Translations under genes and position numbers: made by a program
The notes under the pieces: model-generated
The model's input: the letters and a program-made list of their open reading frames with translations, nothing else
Database searches by the model: none
What the model was told of the DNA's origin: nothing
Assembly: GCA_028622995.1 (NCBI GenBank)
Contig: JAJQJQ010000066.1
Span: 682,001 to 746,000 of the forward strand
Origin: Panagrolaimus kolymaensis
Taxonomy: Eukaryota; Nematoda; Chromadorea; Rhabditida; Panagrolaimidae
Length of the DNA: 64,000 nucleotides
Reading direction: 5' to 3'
Shown here: positions 12,693 through 25,758 of the stretch, one piece after another
How the letters are laid out: each line of letters begins with the position of its first letter
Position numbering within the stretch: the first letter of the stretch is position 1

Positions 12693-14773
12693 AATTCTTT
12701 TAACAATAAAATGTATTTTCCTAAACCCTAAAATTAATATAATTTCAAATAATAAATATTTTTTGTACCATTACATTAGTCTTTGGCATATGCCAGTAAC
12801 TAAGAATTATAAAAAAATTTTAAAGGCCGGAAATACGATATATTTGATTGTGCTTCAATGGAGGTGAGAAATGAGTTAAAAGTTATTTTTGGATTTAACT
12901 CAGAACCCTTTGTTTGTAAGAATAAAGGTTAAAGAAAATATTGGAAGAACGTGAGAAAATTTAAAAAAATTTTTTTTGAGAAAACTAAAGAATGTTTTTG
13001 ATCGGAATACAATTTTCGAAAATGGAAAAACAAAATTTAAGTCAGAAAAAAGTACATTTCATTGATACTTGGTTAACCCAAAAATTGAAAAGAGTGAAAT
13101 AACACTCTTTACGACTTTCTAGATTTACAAACTGCATTTTCTTCTCCAGCAAAAATCATACCGTAATTTTTTACACTTCATCATCATTCACATTACAAAG
13201 TCTTTATCCTATTTTTTTTTGTGCAACAATAAATGCTTCTTGGACATTTAACACTCCTTCTTCATTGAATATCTTTTTGAAGAAAACCTTTAATAAAAAA
13301 ATAATATTTTCTTGAAAACTTGCTAAAGATTATTATTATTATTATTATTTATTACCTAAGGGAGTTGAAACGCGTGTTTGCATTTTAAAGTATTTTCTTT
13401 ATTTTTTGCAAATATCTTTTTCATCTCTAACCTTTTAATAGCTGATTTGCAATAAAAAAATATTATTTTTAAAAATTTCGTTTGATTCTTTTTTATGCTA
13501 AATAATTTCAAAGCTGTTTTAGAAGGACTTCCATAAATCTTAATACCTTAAAAATTTTGCTACTGTATTTCGAAAAATGGCAGAAAATCCTGCACTTTAT
13601 AGAAATTTGCTTGCATTAATTCTAAAAAAAATTAGAAAATCTCTTTTTTCTGTTCATCATAATTTTTAATGAACTCTGGCATAAAAATCTCGAGGTATCT
13701 AAGGCGGTATTACTTAACACGAGGCTTACTTTGAAATCAACCTTTGTTTAAAAATGAAAATGAGTTATTTAACTGTTCTGTGACAAAATAACTAAAACTT
13801 AACATCAGCAGGTTAAGAGCGAACTCATCTTTGCAACTTTAACAAAGGTGTAATTCAGTAAATATAAAAATATAAATTTATTTTAGGTAAAGGGTTTTCA
13901 ATGTTTTTTTTTTCTGCATTTTTCCCTCTCTCTCTCTTTAGTTTGTTAAAAAAATTTATAAGTATTTTGTTCTTGCCTTATTGAAACTATTTTCAAACCA
14001 TTTAATTATTACCGCGATAAACAAGCATGCTATTTTTACATTGAATTTTGGTCAATGCCATTTTCACCTGTTTTTTTAGTTGCTCGAATTTCTTTCCCTT
14101 AAAATATCCATAATTACTAAATCATGATTTCATAACGTCAAAGTCTGAAACCCTTGAAACTTTGAAAAGTATTAATTTTACAAAAGAATAACGCACAATT
14201 TCGAGAAGCATAAAGCTTCAAAGATTCTTCATACACACAAAAAACATTACTATCTCTTCTTTAAAAAAAATATTGCAAGAAGCATTTTTAAAGGTTTCGT
14301 ATGTCACGTTGAAAAATTTTAACTATATTTAAATTTTAACGTAAGGCTTTTAATTAATAGAGCAACGATGATTAATTACTTGGTGATTATAAATTTAAAA
14401 TACACTATCTTCCTTTAAAAAATGTCAAAAACATTACTTTTAACATTTTAATGAAATAAAATTATTATTTTTATGGTCTCACGTACTTTGTGTTGTCTTT
14501 TAGGGGAAACAAATATAAAAAAGTTTGATGGAAATAATATGTATTCCTATTTTAAGCTCATGATGAAGCCTATATTTTTGTCTTCCCTCTTTTAATAATA
14601 TTTTCCTACTTTTTTTCTCGCAGTTTTAATTATAAAAAAAAAACAATCTTTAATGTGAATTCGAGACCGATCTTATAAAGAAAAAAGTCATTAAATTATC
14701 GTAATTATTACCCGAAAGTAAATCAAAAACGTTGTAATAATTTTTACACTAATAATATTCGCATTTTTTGTAG
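12693..14773. other. 2 kb gap without a recognised gene
   Basis: AT-rich DNA with a short (ATT)n run near 13330-13348. I looked for a subtilisin catalytic domain that could continue the preceding prodomain gene (Asp, His, Ser motifs) and found no such frame. It presumably holds the promoter of the chemoreceptor. Confidence 0.5.
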
Positions 14774-16006
14774 ATGGATAATCCAACATTGTGGAAATGT
14801 CTTTTAACTTTAACATGTTCCATTGCGGTTACCTTTAATGCTATTTTACTCATAATTATATTTCGTTATTCAACATCAGAAATAAAAATATATAAATATT
14901 TTTTAGCGAATTTAACTTTAGCTGATTTAACTGCTGCTGTATTATTTTTATTACTTCTTCCATATCCAACTATTGGAAATGGAGCATATGGAGGATTTAT
15001 GCTTGGACCAGCAAATATTTTTGAGTTTGTCTTTTTTTTTTTGCATCAATCAAGTTTTCAATTTTAGCATTACATTCATTTTTCAGAAGTTCTGCAATAA
15101 GTAATTGGGTGTTTATTTTGCTCGTAGTCGTATTTTGTTATTGTACCATTGCTTTGGTTTTGACTTTTGTTTATCGTTATATTGTACTTTGTGATGTTAC
15201 AATTCAGCAAAGAGTTTTATCTAAACGATTCATATCTTTTATAGCAGGTACAATAGTTATTATCGAGTTCTGAATTAACCTTTATAAACCGAATTTAGTT
15301 ATGATTTTCATATTTTGTGCGCTTGTTGGATTTACATTAAATGCAGCTCGAAATTTTAATATTGCAAAAACTGTAAAAGAAAAATATCCAATTTGTATGT
15401 AGGCTTCAATTTTTTAAAATTCATTAGCAAGTTTTTTTAGTTGCTTCTATTCCGGATTGTGACTTTTTTGGATTTGATGAATCTAATCCATTTTTACCAT
15501 TAAATAATTGTTTATGCATTGGTTGTAACATTTTTTGCGATATAATTATGGCAATATTTGGATTTAAAACAATGAAGACTCTTTCCAAACAAAGATCTCA
15601 AATGCGTGAAAATACTTATCGAATGCATAAAAGATTGATGCATGCTTTAATTGTTCAAGTAAGCTTTGGGCATAAATTTTAACCTTATTCTTAAAGTAAC
15701 AAATTTTAGGCTTTACTCCCCTTGATCGTCTTTTGCATTCCTGTTGTATGTTTTATTGTATCAATTTTACTTCAACGAACTAATTCCATTGTGAATTTTA
15801 TTGCTGTTCTTATGATTTCCCTTCATCCTGCTTGCAATTCAATAGTTACAATTTATTTTATTCGACCATATCGTTATGCAATTTTGGATACTTTTCATTG
15901 TCGTTCAACACAGCTTCATGAAATTGGTTCTGGCAATGCAAAAGTTTCTTCAACGCGATTCGGTGGTGGCAGAACTATGAGTAACAGTCATAGTTTTAAA
16001 GTTTAA
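14774..16006 (+). CDS. Nematode serpentine chemoreceptor (Str/Srd superfamily-like)
   Basis: Five exons (14774-15024, 15087-15247, 15299-15394, 15441-15658, 15710-16006) give 340 residues. The protein has seven hydrophobic segments: an N-terminal TM1 (SIAVTFNAILLIIIFRY), TM2 with ANLTLADLTAAVLFLLL, and a TM7 followed by the cytosolic HPACNSIVTIYFIRPYR block, which is typical of Str-superfamily receptors. There is no E/DRY as in classical rhodopsin GPCRs. These receptors usually act in ciliated chemosensory neurons. I cannot fix the class (srd, str or srj) by eye. A short Ser/Gly-rich tail completes the C-terminus. Confidence 0.82.
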
Positions 16007-16101
16007 TATCTTTTTTCTTTCTCAGGACTTAATTTTTTATTAATAAAATAATAATTTATTTAACCAATCTTTTATATTAATTTGCGAATTTAAAATAAAA
16101 T

Positions 16102-18330
16102 TTAAATGGATCTCACAGTTGCTTGAGCTTTATCCAAATCTTGCGATCCATCATAAGGCATATCTTGTAATTCAAGTCGTTCAACAAATGCTCCCTGATT
16201 TGGTTCCATACTAAATTCAGGTGGACGAGGAGGTAATGGAGAGGGAAATTGTCTTGCAACTGGCAGTGTATTTATTGGTGGAACATTTTTAGTATTAGGC
16301 ACATTTTCAATTACACTCATATCGAATGCTTCATTTATCACTCCACTTTCTTTTATAGAATTTAATGGACTTCTTGAAGAAGGTTCTGGTCCAACTTTCT
16401 ATAAATAAAGGGATTAAGAAAAACTTTTAAAAACTTATTTTAATTTTTTACTTGTTGCTTTTTAAAATTGAGTATTCTTTGAATTCTTGAAACAGTTTTT
16501 GGCTCTGAAACAGAAGTTGTTTCATGATGAGATGATGAGGGCTGATTTTGTCGTGATTGAATTTCTTCATCTCGAGGCTCATAATATCCTTCAACATTTT
16601 CACCAATTTCAACCACGGCATTTGCTAAATTTCCATCGATCACGGTATCAGGATCTTGTGCTTCATTTTCATTTCCGCTTACAGCGCTGCTTGATTCATC
16701 TGGGGATTCTGCGGCTTTTCGAGCTCTATGAAATAAACTTTTTTTTATTTTAAAACTAATGGATGCAAGAATTTTTTACGCTATTTGAGCTAACCGATGT
16801 TGTCGCTCAATTTTTTCTTGATCTTGTCGCTCTTTTAATAATTTTAATGCCACTTGTACTCCTTTTTCAATATCATTATAATCATTATGAATTTGTTCGA
16901 TAAACCATTCAAACGCTTCAACCAAAGCTGGATCAACGTCTTTTCCAATTCCGCGTCTAGCACTCACTTGTTCCTAAAAATTTTAATTTTAATCGTAAGC
17001 TTTTATAAAGATGCTTACAATTCTAATGCAACCAGAAATTTCTTTAGCAAGTTTATGTAATTCACATTCATCACTAAAATGTAATTCATCCATGGCGCCG
17101 GGTAAATCACTTTTATTTAATAAAATTAAGAATGGTTTTCGATTAAGTTGTTGTTTAATATCTTGAAAACTTTTTAATAACCTTTTATTTTCATCCATAT
17201 CTGATTCTTTTGCTGCATCAACAACATACACAATTCCAAAAACCTATAAAAAAGAAAGGTATTTGTTTTTATTTGTGTGTTTAGCCATTTCTCAAATTAA
17301 TGAGACTATTTGAGTGAAATTTTAACTTTAATTGATGATTATAAACTAATGGAATTATAGGGCATTAAAGGGATTGTTTCATAATAATGGAGGAAGTACA
17401 ACTTAGATTCTCTTTAGCTTTAACCTAGCATTAATGGGACAAGATTATTATCATTTATGAATGAAATTCAAAACTTTGCTTACTGAGAAATTTAAAAATT
17501 TTCTTGGACAAAGAGCAAAAAATCAATTGGCACGTCAAAAAAAAGTGAAATTAAAAACTACTCATAAACAAAATGGCGCTTTTTTAAATTTAACCCTTCA
17601 CCACATACTTCAGAATAATAATTACTCCAAATATCTCGAATTCTTTCATTTCCGCCTAAATCATAGGCAATAAGTTTATATCCATTTACTTCAAATTCAG
17701 CTCGAGAAAATCCTACTGTGGAATGAACGGTTGAAATATCTTCTGTAAATTTTTTCTATTTAATTGCAAGAACTGTAGCCAGAAATATAAATTAACAAAC
17801 CTCCTTGAAATGCTTTGATAATGGTTGTTTTTCCTACGCCCTCTAAACCAATAAAACATATAACAATTGATCTAAAAAGTAATAACTAATTTAATTATTA
17901 ACATGACTTTATATGATTCTTGGAAAATTATAAAAGTCAAAGCAACAAAACTCCCACAGGAATTGTAGGTGAGAAGAAAAAAATGCAGGCGGTATGAGTA
18001 ATTTTAAAAAAAATGAATGGGTAAGTAATTAATTTTTTTTATTACTCAATGGATTTGAAGAAACTGTTTTAAACAAAAAAGAACTTAAATATTTCATATA
18101 TTCAGTTTTTTTCTTTGAGCCAACAAAAGATTTTCGGTATAAAGGTTTATTGAATCTGACTACAAAAAAAAAGTTTCTTCACCCATTAATTATGTATTTT
18201 TTTTATCTCCTACATTCTTTTATTGATTCCCATTTAAAAAAATAAAAACTTACTTTTGTCTTTTCCATGGAATTATTCGACGACCCCTTTTTCGTATCCT
18301 ATCTCCAAAACCCCCAACACAATTTCCCAT
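16102..18330 (-). CDS. arl-13: ARL13B-type ciliary GTPase
   Basis: Seven exons on the complement: 18254-18330, 17801-17871, 17609-17742, 17019-17243, 16780-16973, 16452-16725, 16102-16398; 423 residues. The N-terminus MGNCVGG supplies Gly2 and Cys4 for possible lipidation. The GTPase domain has a P-loop (GLEGVGKT), switch II (DLGGN instead of DTAG) and NKSD. Lack of the usual Gln after DLGG fits ARL13's unusual GTPase site. An Arg/Glu/Lys-rich coiled coil follows (LKLLKERQDQEKIERQHRL), then a disordered tail with a Pro-rich stretch (PSPLPPRPPEF) as in ARL13B. ARL13B works in the ciliary membrane as the GEF for ARL3. The start codon lies inside a strong inverted repeat (18314-18346). Confidence 0.93.
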
Positions 18331-18346
18331 CGAATAATTGTGTTGG
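18314..18346 (-). promoter_or_regulatory. Start-codon hairpin of arl-13
   Basis: A perfect 11-bp inverted repeat (CCAACACAATT on both outer arms, read inward) encloses an 11-nt loop. In the mRNA sense the loop is ATTCGATGGGA, so the arl-13 AUG is in the loop and the 3' arm encodes codons 3-6. No AG dinucleotide occurs between the TTTA repeat upstream and the AUG, so trans-splicing just before the AUG would not remove the 5' arm. A role in translation is inferred. Confidence 0.6.
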
Positions 18347-18358
18347 AAGCGTCCAATG

Positions 18359-18388
18359 AATAAATAAATAAATAAATAAATAAATAAA
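18359..18388. repeat. (TAAA)n microsatellite
   Basis: About seven tandem copies of the tetranucleotide AATA/TAAA, located 30-60 nt upstream of the arl-13 start codon. Confidence 0.9.
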
Positions 18389-19390
18389 ACAATATATTAC
18401 CCGAATATTTTAAAACCTTTGGTGTAATAAAAAAAATAAGTGAATGATTTTAAATATTAAAAATTTTAATATTTTTCTTTTCCTCGCTACTCCTTTGACA
18501 TGATTATTCTTTCTTACTTTGAAATCAAAAAAAGAAAGTTAACAAATTGCGTCATACAAACATATGTTTCTAAAAAGTATTCAAAACAGCTGAATATAAA
18601 AATTAATGTGATTTGGATGTTAAAGGGGATAATAAATAGTAAAAATAAAAAAAGTAACGTCAAAAAAATGTTTTAAATTTTACGAGTACACGCGCTGAAA
18701 CTAAAAATTTGGTTAGCAGTCTTCCATCTCCTTTCTTTAACATCATGGTTATTATTAAAAATGTTTGTTGTAAATATAAAATTAATTTTAATCGCCCACA
18801 AAACATACATACCATTTTTTTAAACGTTTTCAATCTATGCTTTATTCAATTTTCATTCAAGCTTAAAAAATACATACATAAAAATACTTAAAGGAAAAAA
18901 AGGTCGTCATGACGACACCATCTTTCTTTCTTTATTTCTCGTCGCCTTTGGCATTTTACCAAAGGAAATTGAAAATAAAATGAATGTTCTTATTTCATTT
19001 TTTAATACATATCTTAAAGAAAGCAAGTTTAAAAAAGAAAAATTAGACTAATAAATTATAAAATTTCCTTTTGTCATTATTAATGAAAAAATTAAATAAA
19101 AGCTGAAGGCGGTTAACTTTATGTTTTAAGAAAGTAATAATAATAAAATAACATGTTTTTTTTAAATACGTGAGTTAATTTATTTGAGAGTTGGAAAACA
19201 AATATTTTAAAGCTGAGTGATTTATATATCCGTAAAAAATTAAAGGAAAAGTAATTAATGAAAAAGGCAGTGAAAAAAAGTTGAAGAAATGGACAAAATT
19301 TTTAAGTAATAAATGGCATTACTACATACATAAGAAAAGCATTAAAATATTTAAACAAAAATCCCAATTTTTTTTAAAAAGCATCCTTGA
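18389..19390. other. Intergenic region between arl-13 and the ZP gene
   Basis: About 1 kb of AT-rich DNA with no recognisable gene. It should hold the arl-13 promoter and the 3' UTR of the ZP-domain gene, both on the complement. Confidence 0.4.
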
Positions 19391-21723
19391 TTAACGATTG
19401 AGAATTTGCCGAGGAGTTATTCTAGGTATTTCAAAAGACATGGGTTGAGTTACTTCTGTATTCAAATTTATGGGGCGAATACGATTTTGCATATTACTAC
19501 CGCAATTCATTGAAAGATTTCTTAATTGTTCTGATGTTGAAATTAACCCTTTTTTACGTTTTGATCTGAAATATATTTTTTAAAGTTATAATTTGCAAAT
19601 TTCAATGTATCAAACATACCGTAAGAAAACGATATCATAAAAGGTATAAATTGCTGATGGTAAAGCTAATAAAGCTAATAATCCAAATACAGCACTCAAA
19701 GTATAAATTCCATATCGATCTGTGCAAAAATTTTCTTTACTCCAAATATTATTATTCTCATTGCTAATATAATTGGTTTCATCGAAGTTGAAATTATCGG
19801 TGGTATCACCAATTTCTTTAATAAATATTGGTTCAGCAATAACATCCAATGTTTCTTGTTCAGCTCTTCGTTTGCGATAATTGAGTCTCTCATTTGAAGG
19901 TAAATTTGTTGGAGATGTTGGAAATGAATTTGACATTGGTTTCGTGGAACGATTAGGACGCTTCTTAAAATTTAAAAATATTCATTTTAGTTGAAATAAG
20001 ATTAATGCTTTTTTATTTGATGGCTTACCAAAATTACGGGTTGATCGCGCCATGCTTTTTCTTGATGAATATCATTATCATAATGAACAATGGCTTCAGA
20101 ATCTGTTTCATTTTTATGATCCATAGGCAATGGTGGATCTTTTTTACGAAAATATGGGCTATTAAAGTTTTGAAGAGCCGCAATTCGTTCAGTTGGAATC
20201 ATATTTGGCGCATATGGAGCAAATTGTCGTGGTACTTCCACTGATGGAATATCACTACGTCGAGCAAAAGTTGGGAATGGTTGATTTGAAACTAAAGTTT
20301 TTTTTGTTAATTAATATAAACTTGTAGCTTTTTAAGATAACATACATTGATTTTTGCCAGCTAAAGGAATAAAACTTGGTTTTTGTGTAGTTGGTGACGT
20401 TGTTGATTCTTCAAATGTTCCAACAACTTGAGTTGGATTTACTCGTGAATTGACTCGAGAATTCGGCATAAACTCAGAATTGGTAATTGCAGGGCAATTT
20501 GGAGGCTGAAATTGCCGTTATCGTTTCGATTACAGTGAGACGTTAGGCATATTGTAAAAACATTATTTTATAATATTAATCCAAGTTTTGAATAATATAT
20601 GAAGAAACTTATTGGATGCAAAAACTTACACTAAATCCAACACATTCTTCCTCGCGTTTATTACAAATTCCAATTTGGCATTGAAATTGAAGGGTGCCTC
20701 GATCGGGGAATCGATAAGCTTCAAACGTTACAAAAGCCCTATTCAATTCATTATCATATGTTAGTTCGCTTTGAACATGTGGAGAACCAATCGGACATCC
20801 TCGTTTATCCACCACTGGTTGTGTTAGCCCTGCGCCATCCGTGACTACACAATCTCTTACCAACATACCATAGTTGGCTAAAAATTGTTATATAATACAT
20901 ACATTAAAATTCAGCTAAATGACTCACGATTATCACATTCAAATCGATGAACAAGTAAATCTCCAACATGGGCTTCTCTCGCAATTGGACCATCCACGGT
21001 TTCTTTTCGCAATGAATATTGACAATGTGGTTTCATCATTACTGCTTTTTCAAGGGTTTCAGTTGCCATTACTCCTATTTCTAATTGAGATCCAACTGTA
21101 TTATCAGTGTGAGCATAAAAACATCGAACATTAAAAGCTCGATCAAGTTTAGTTTCAAATGGTGGCCGAAAATTTGCAACAAATACAAGAACATAATTCA
21201 TTCCATTTGGTTCAAGCTAAAAGTCCAGGAGGTTGAATAACGAAGTAAATAATATAGAATACCTGTCGAACACGAGTCATACCACAATCTCCAATAGGTA
21301 TGGAAAGAATTGCTCCATTATAATCATTATTATGATACTCTTGCTTGCACTGTGGAACATTGTATTTACCGCGAACATAAATGCTTCCACTAAAAGATCT
21401 CAAAATTAGCCAAAAAACCTTTTTGCGATTGAGAATTATGAAAAAAGTCTCTGCTTAAAAATTTTGGGAAAATGTTAGTCGCTTTTAGGATTTAAAAATA
21501 AGAAGCTCGAAGTAAAACTAACCGAAAAGCTGATTTAGTTTTAATTGTAAAAGTTACAGCATTTTCACCGCATTCAATTTCAGGAACACCCATTATTTGA
21601 TTTTCCATTGCGGTGGCACTCAAACAACTCTAAAATCAACTTTTTTATAAGATATGAATCAAATTACATTTATACCGTAATCATCCATGCCAATATTAGG
21701 ATTTTTAAATGAATCCATGACAT
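19391..21723 (-). CDS. Cuticlin-like ZP-domain transmembrane protein
   Basis: Nine exons on the complement (21676-21723, 21523-21629, 21263-21389, 20928-21216, 20630-20877, 20346-20505, 20029-20291, 19620-19963, 19391-19565) give 586 residues. Exon 1 and the start of exon 2 encode a signal peptide (MSWIHLKILILAWMIT, then SCLSATA). A ZP domain follows with the cuticlin-type Cys pattern (IECGENAVTF, VRCFYAHTDN, CQYSLR, FECDNPNYGMLVRDC, FQCQIGIC). A long Pro/Asn-rich linker leads to a furin-type site RKRR at residues 444-447, then one membrane segment (about 499-524) and a basic cytosolic tail. Such proteins are cleaved, released and polymerise in the cuticle or apical matrix. It belongs to the cut/cutl family, member not identified. 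Confidence 0.92.
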
Positions 21724-24236
21724 TTTAAATAAACTTGCTTTAAGATAAAAGCAAGTTTTTTTATTGTTGTTTTTTTTTCTTTTTCACCAGCAGCTCAAAA
21801 AGGGTATCCTAAAAATGACCTTGAAAAAAATCCAGTAATGACCATATAAAAAAATGACTGGTAACACACAAATTGGCACCTTTTTTTAAGTTAAAAATGA
21901 AAAAGTGAAAGTAAAAATAAATCAGAATTCGGTGTTTCAAAGGAAATACAGGAGCAAAACCTATAGGGATAAAAGATGTAATAGCAGCCATAAGCGATGG
22001 TTACTTGAAAATTCGAAAAAGCGGGTGGGAAAAATTTAAATAGCCACACAAATTTTTTTCACTTTAAAAAATAGAAAGAGAAAAACGGAAATGGTTTTGG
22101 TTCAAAGTAAGCGAAAAACGATCGGGTCAAGTGCTTACTTAGGTACTTGACACTTTGTTGATGATGCGTTGAAATTTTTGCATTTAAAAAAAAATAAAGC
22201 GATAAAATTTCACGCCCGATATTGCAAATATGGCCAACAAACAAAAAAGATATAACAATGGGAATAGACAAAACACATTTTAAAGCTAGTGCTTTAAATA
22301 TCAAAATTATGAGGGCTAAAAGCAAAGAAGCTCTATTATAATAAAAGGCTTACTGTAGATCAGCAAGTTTTTTAATTATTTTTAAAAGCCATGATTTTAG
22401 AAAAACTTTCAAGCAAACATGGCCGACTGGCGATTTTTTTTGACGCCACCCGCCGAAAAAATGGGCTAAAATAAATAAACTGCGAGCGAATATGTACCAG
22501 CAAGAAAAAAAGCAAGCAAGCGATTGGCAAAGAAGAAACATAGTCATATGAATCGCAAAAAAATGGTCCCATCAACAAGCGGGAAAACAGGTGAAGCAAC
22601 ATCCTGTCAAAATCGGTGCTGCGGTGGGTTTTTATAAAACAATGGCAAGAAAAAAACCTGGCACGGATAAGTTAAAAAGAGATAGGTTAATAACTGTTTT
22701 TTTTTCTTTTTTTGAGGAGAGAAACAGCTGAAAAGAAGAAAAAATGAGGACAAAGAAAAAGTTTCATGAATCGAAAAATAAAAAAAGTTGCTAAATGCAC
22801 TAAACCTCAAGATATTACTTTTGAAAAATATTTTTGTTTGTTTATTTGAACAAATGATGAGTTTCATGAGTTTGCTGAGTAAAAGCTTTTTAAAGGTTGC
22901 GGCTTTTTCTTTTTGATCAAAAATTCATGATTCGCTTCAAATCAGTTGTCATTAAAATAGAACGAACTTGAAAGAAAGACAAAAACGTTATAAACAAAAA
23001 ATTTAACAAAATTGTTTTTTTTATTTCTGTTTATGCAAGATCAGGAATTCTAAAATAACTAGCAAGATTCAGATATTTTTGATTTGTTATCACTTCACAA
23101 AAAATTGAACAACGATATTTAAAAAATGGTACAAGCTATTTATTATTGTAAAATATGATTCAAGCTATTCTCTCTTCATTTTTAATAAAAATTCAATCTT
23201 TTTTTTAACCTTGGTCCAAATATGGCTTCCTGAATCTCTACCTTTTTTTAGTGGGCCCAATAAAGCTTTTCCTCCTCTTTATATTCAAGGTCATGCCAAT
23301 CTTCTTTTTTTTTATGCCGTTAAATGACCAATTATCTCTTCCACCTCTTTTTTTAAATCTAAAAAGTGTGTTTAAAACAAAACGTCTCTTTATTATTTAT
23401 TTTTTTAGTTAAATCTGCTTTTGTCATTCCCGCACCTGCCAGCTTACCTTGAATATATTTTTTTGTGTTTGAGTTTTTTTTGCCGGTCTTGATCGCGACG
23501 ATGATTCCCGCCACATCAATGGAAAGAGAAAAAAAACCTTAGCAACCGTCAAAAACCATCATGAAAGAAAAATAACGGTGCGAAAGAGAGAGAGAGAAGC
23601 CTTTTTAATGACTACTGTTTCATTCCAGAAATATGACGCGTTAACCACCTGCTTGCTGCTGCTGTCTGTCGATTGAAGAAGGAAACAGGTTTGGAAGAAG
23701 AAGCCGCAAAAAAAAAAAAGAAGAAAAGAAGAATAAAGTATTAAATCTTTAAGCAAATCAACAGTTTGCTTTTTGAAAGCCAACCATATAATTATTGAAA
23801 TTTGATTACATACTAATAAAAAATAACAAAAATCCGTTTTCCAATCTTTGTTAGTTTTACTAAACTTCCATCTGTTTTGTGATTCGAATTCTGAAATTGC
23901 ACTTTGTGAAATAATCAAGACCATTTTATTGCTTTTGAAACAAAAAATATTCAATTTACTTGAGCATCTTTGAAACAATCTCTCTCTCACTTGCTTTCTT
24001 TAAAATTACACCATTATCTCTCATGAGAATTTCAACTAACTGCAACAACTAATTATTTTAAAAAGACGCTGTTGCATTTCTTCTTCTTGAAAAAGCTGAC
24101 AAAATGACTCTTTTTTTTTATTGCGTGAGTTAAGGCAGTTTACCATTCATTTCGTTCATAGTTTTTTTGTTGTTGCAAAATGAAAATTCTAAAGTAATTT
24201 GAAGAAGTAGAGTTTCCAAAAAACTCCACCAAAAAA
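21724..24236. promoter_or_regulatory. Divergent 2.5 kb intergenic region
   Basis: This lies between the - strand ZP gene and the + strand Mpv17-like gene and should contain both promoters. An anonymous 143-codon open frame on the complement (23559-23990) with two hydrophobic stretches is the only notable feature; it has no recognisable motif. Confidence 0.4.
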
Positions 24237-25018
24237 ATGGGATTAATAAAGGTATGTAAACCTTGCGTGTCTTTAATTTAATAAAATCGATAACTATATT
24301 TAGACAATTATTGGAAAAGTTTATAGTCCAAAATATTTATTAACAACAAATACTTTAACAATGTGTGGAATTTATGGAAGTGCGGATGCGATAGTTCAAT
24401 TATTTAGCAACGAAAAATTTGATTTTGGAAGAGTTTGTAAATAATTTTTCTTCACTCTTTGATTTCAAAATTTATTTATTTATGACTGCAAGAAAGTGTT
24501 AAATTTCAGTGAGAGTATCATCTATTGGATTTCTTCATGGTCCAATGAATCATTATTGGTATAAATTGCTTGATAAAAAGCTTGTAATTGTAACAACTAC
24601 TGCTGCAATATCTTCGACTCGAACACTTGTCAAAAAAGTTGCCATAGATCTTTCAGTTTCTCCCATTTTTGCTGTAACTTTTATTGGCGGTGTCGCTCTT
24701 CTCGAAGGACATTCAATCAAAATGGCATTGAAAGAATACAAAGATAATTTTTTCAAAATTTTAAAAGTATCCTAAATTCGAGTAAAATTGATTGGTAATA
24801 AAATCATTAAATTGCAGCTTGATCTTTGTGTATGGCCTCCAGCTCAATCACTCAATTTTTGGTTTGTACCTCCATCATTTCGAGTATTACATGTGTCTGT
24901 TGTTATCTTAATTTATACTTGCTTTCTTACTTTTATTAGACATTCAAATAATGGAGTAACCAAGAAACTATCAAAAGCTTCACATGATTCAAAGCCAGAA
25001 TTTGATAGAATTTTGTAA
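24237..25018 (+). CDS. Mpv17/PMP22 family inner-membrane protein
   Basis: Four exons (24237-24251, 24304-24436, 24510-24766, 24818-25018) give 201 residues. The first coding exon has only five codons. The family signature is intact near the C-terminus: WPPAQSLNFWFVPPSFRVL. Other family features are YLLTTNTLTMCGIYGSADAIVQ at the first membrane segment, FLHGPMNHYWYKLLDK, and four hydrophobic segments in all. Members are small channel-like proteins of mitochondria or peroxisomes. The closest human type looks like MPV17L2 or MPV17, but this is a guess by eye. Confidence 0.9.
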
Positions 25019-25345
25019 GAACTATAAATTTGTTTGTAAAAAATAACAAACTTTGTGATTCCTGAGTGGTTTTAATAAAATTTGTAAATTTCTTAATTTC
25101 ATTTTATATATACCGTATGTTAGGGCGAAACAAGTTTTCCTTTTGGTGAAAAAAATATTTTCAAAGCAAAGAATTCAAAAAATGAGACTTCACACAAAAT
25201 TTGCATCTTTTGAAGCGAATGTTTGAGAGAAACGATAAGCAATGAAAACTAAATTGCTTCGCCTTTTTTTCATTCTTCCAAAAAGTTTTGATCGGAATCA
25301 AACGTTCTTTTTTCTTCGTCTTCAACAACTTGTTCAAATTTCAAC

Positions 25346-25758
25346 ATGTTTCGAGGAGCTGCTGCAATCTTTCGCTGTTCAAAACAACTTCCAATCTTTC
25401 GTCATTCAAAGCAACTTCCATCATTATCCTGCCGCTTTTATTCTGTTGAAAAGTTTGAAGCTGCTCAACAAAAAGTCACCACTCTTAAAGAAGAACCTGA
25501 TAATGACATCAAATTGAAGCTTTATGCACTTTTCAAGCAGGTTTGTTTTTTGTTTTTTGTTGCTTTGTTGATACTTATGATACAAGATTTTAGGGATCAA
25601 ATGGTGATGTTGAAGGAGAAGAACCAAGTCTAATGGATTTTGTTAAACACGCTAAATACAATGCATGGGCTGATCTCAAAGGTTTATCAACTGAAGATGC
25701 TCAAAAACAATATGCTGAACTTGTTGAAGAACTTCATGAAGAAGAAAAAAAGGGTTAA
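25346..25758 (+). CDS. ACBP-only paralogue, truncated tandem copy of the ACBP-isomerase gene
   Basis: Two exons (25346-25540, 25594-25758) give 119 residues. An Arg/Ser-rich mitochondrial-type presequence (about residues 1-32) precedes an acyl-CoA-binding domain ([18 protein letters not shown], then AKYNAWADLKGLS). It matches exons 1-2 of the gene at 27012 in sequence and intron position. Where that gene continues into a third exon, this copy reaches TAA after EEEKKG; a donor and an acceptor with traces of the third exon are still visible to about 25845. AATAAA-type signals lie near 25900. It may be a functional mitochondrial ACBP binding long-chain acyl-CoA, or a decaying duplicate. Its presequence holds a 27-nt tandem duplication. 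Confidence 0.75.
25367..25420 (+). repeat. 27-nt tandem duplication in the presequence
   Basis: Two adjacent 27-nt units (25367-25393, 25394-25420) differ at about four positions and encode IFRCSKQLP and IFRHSKQLP. The downstream paralogue has a single version (LFRYSKQLS). Confidence 0.85.
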
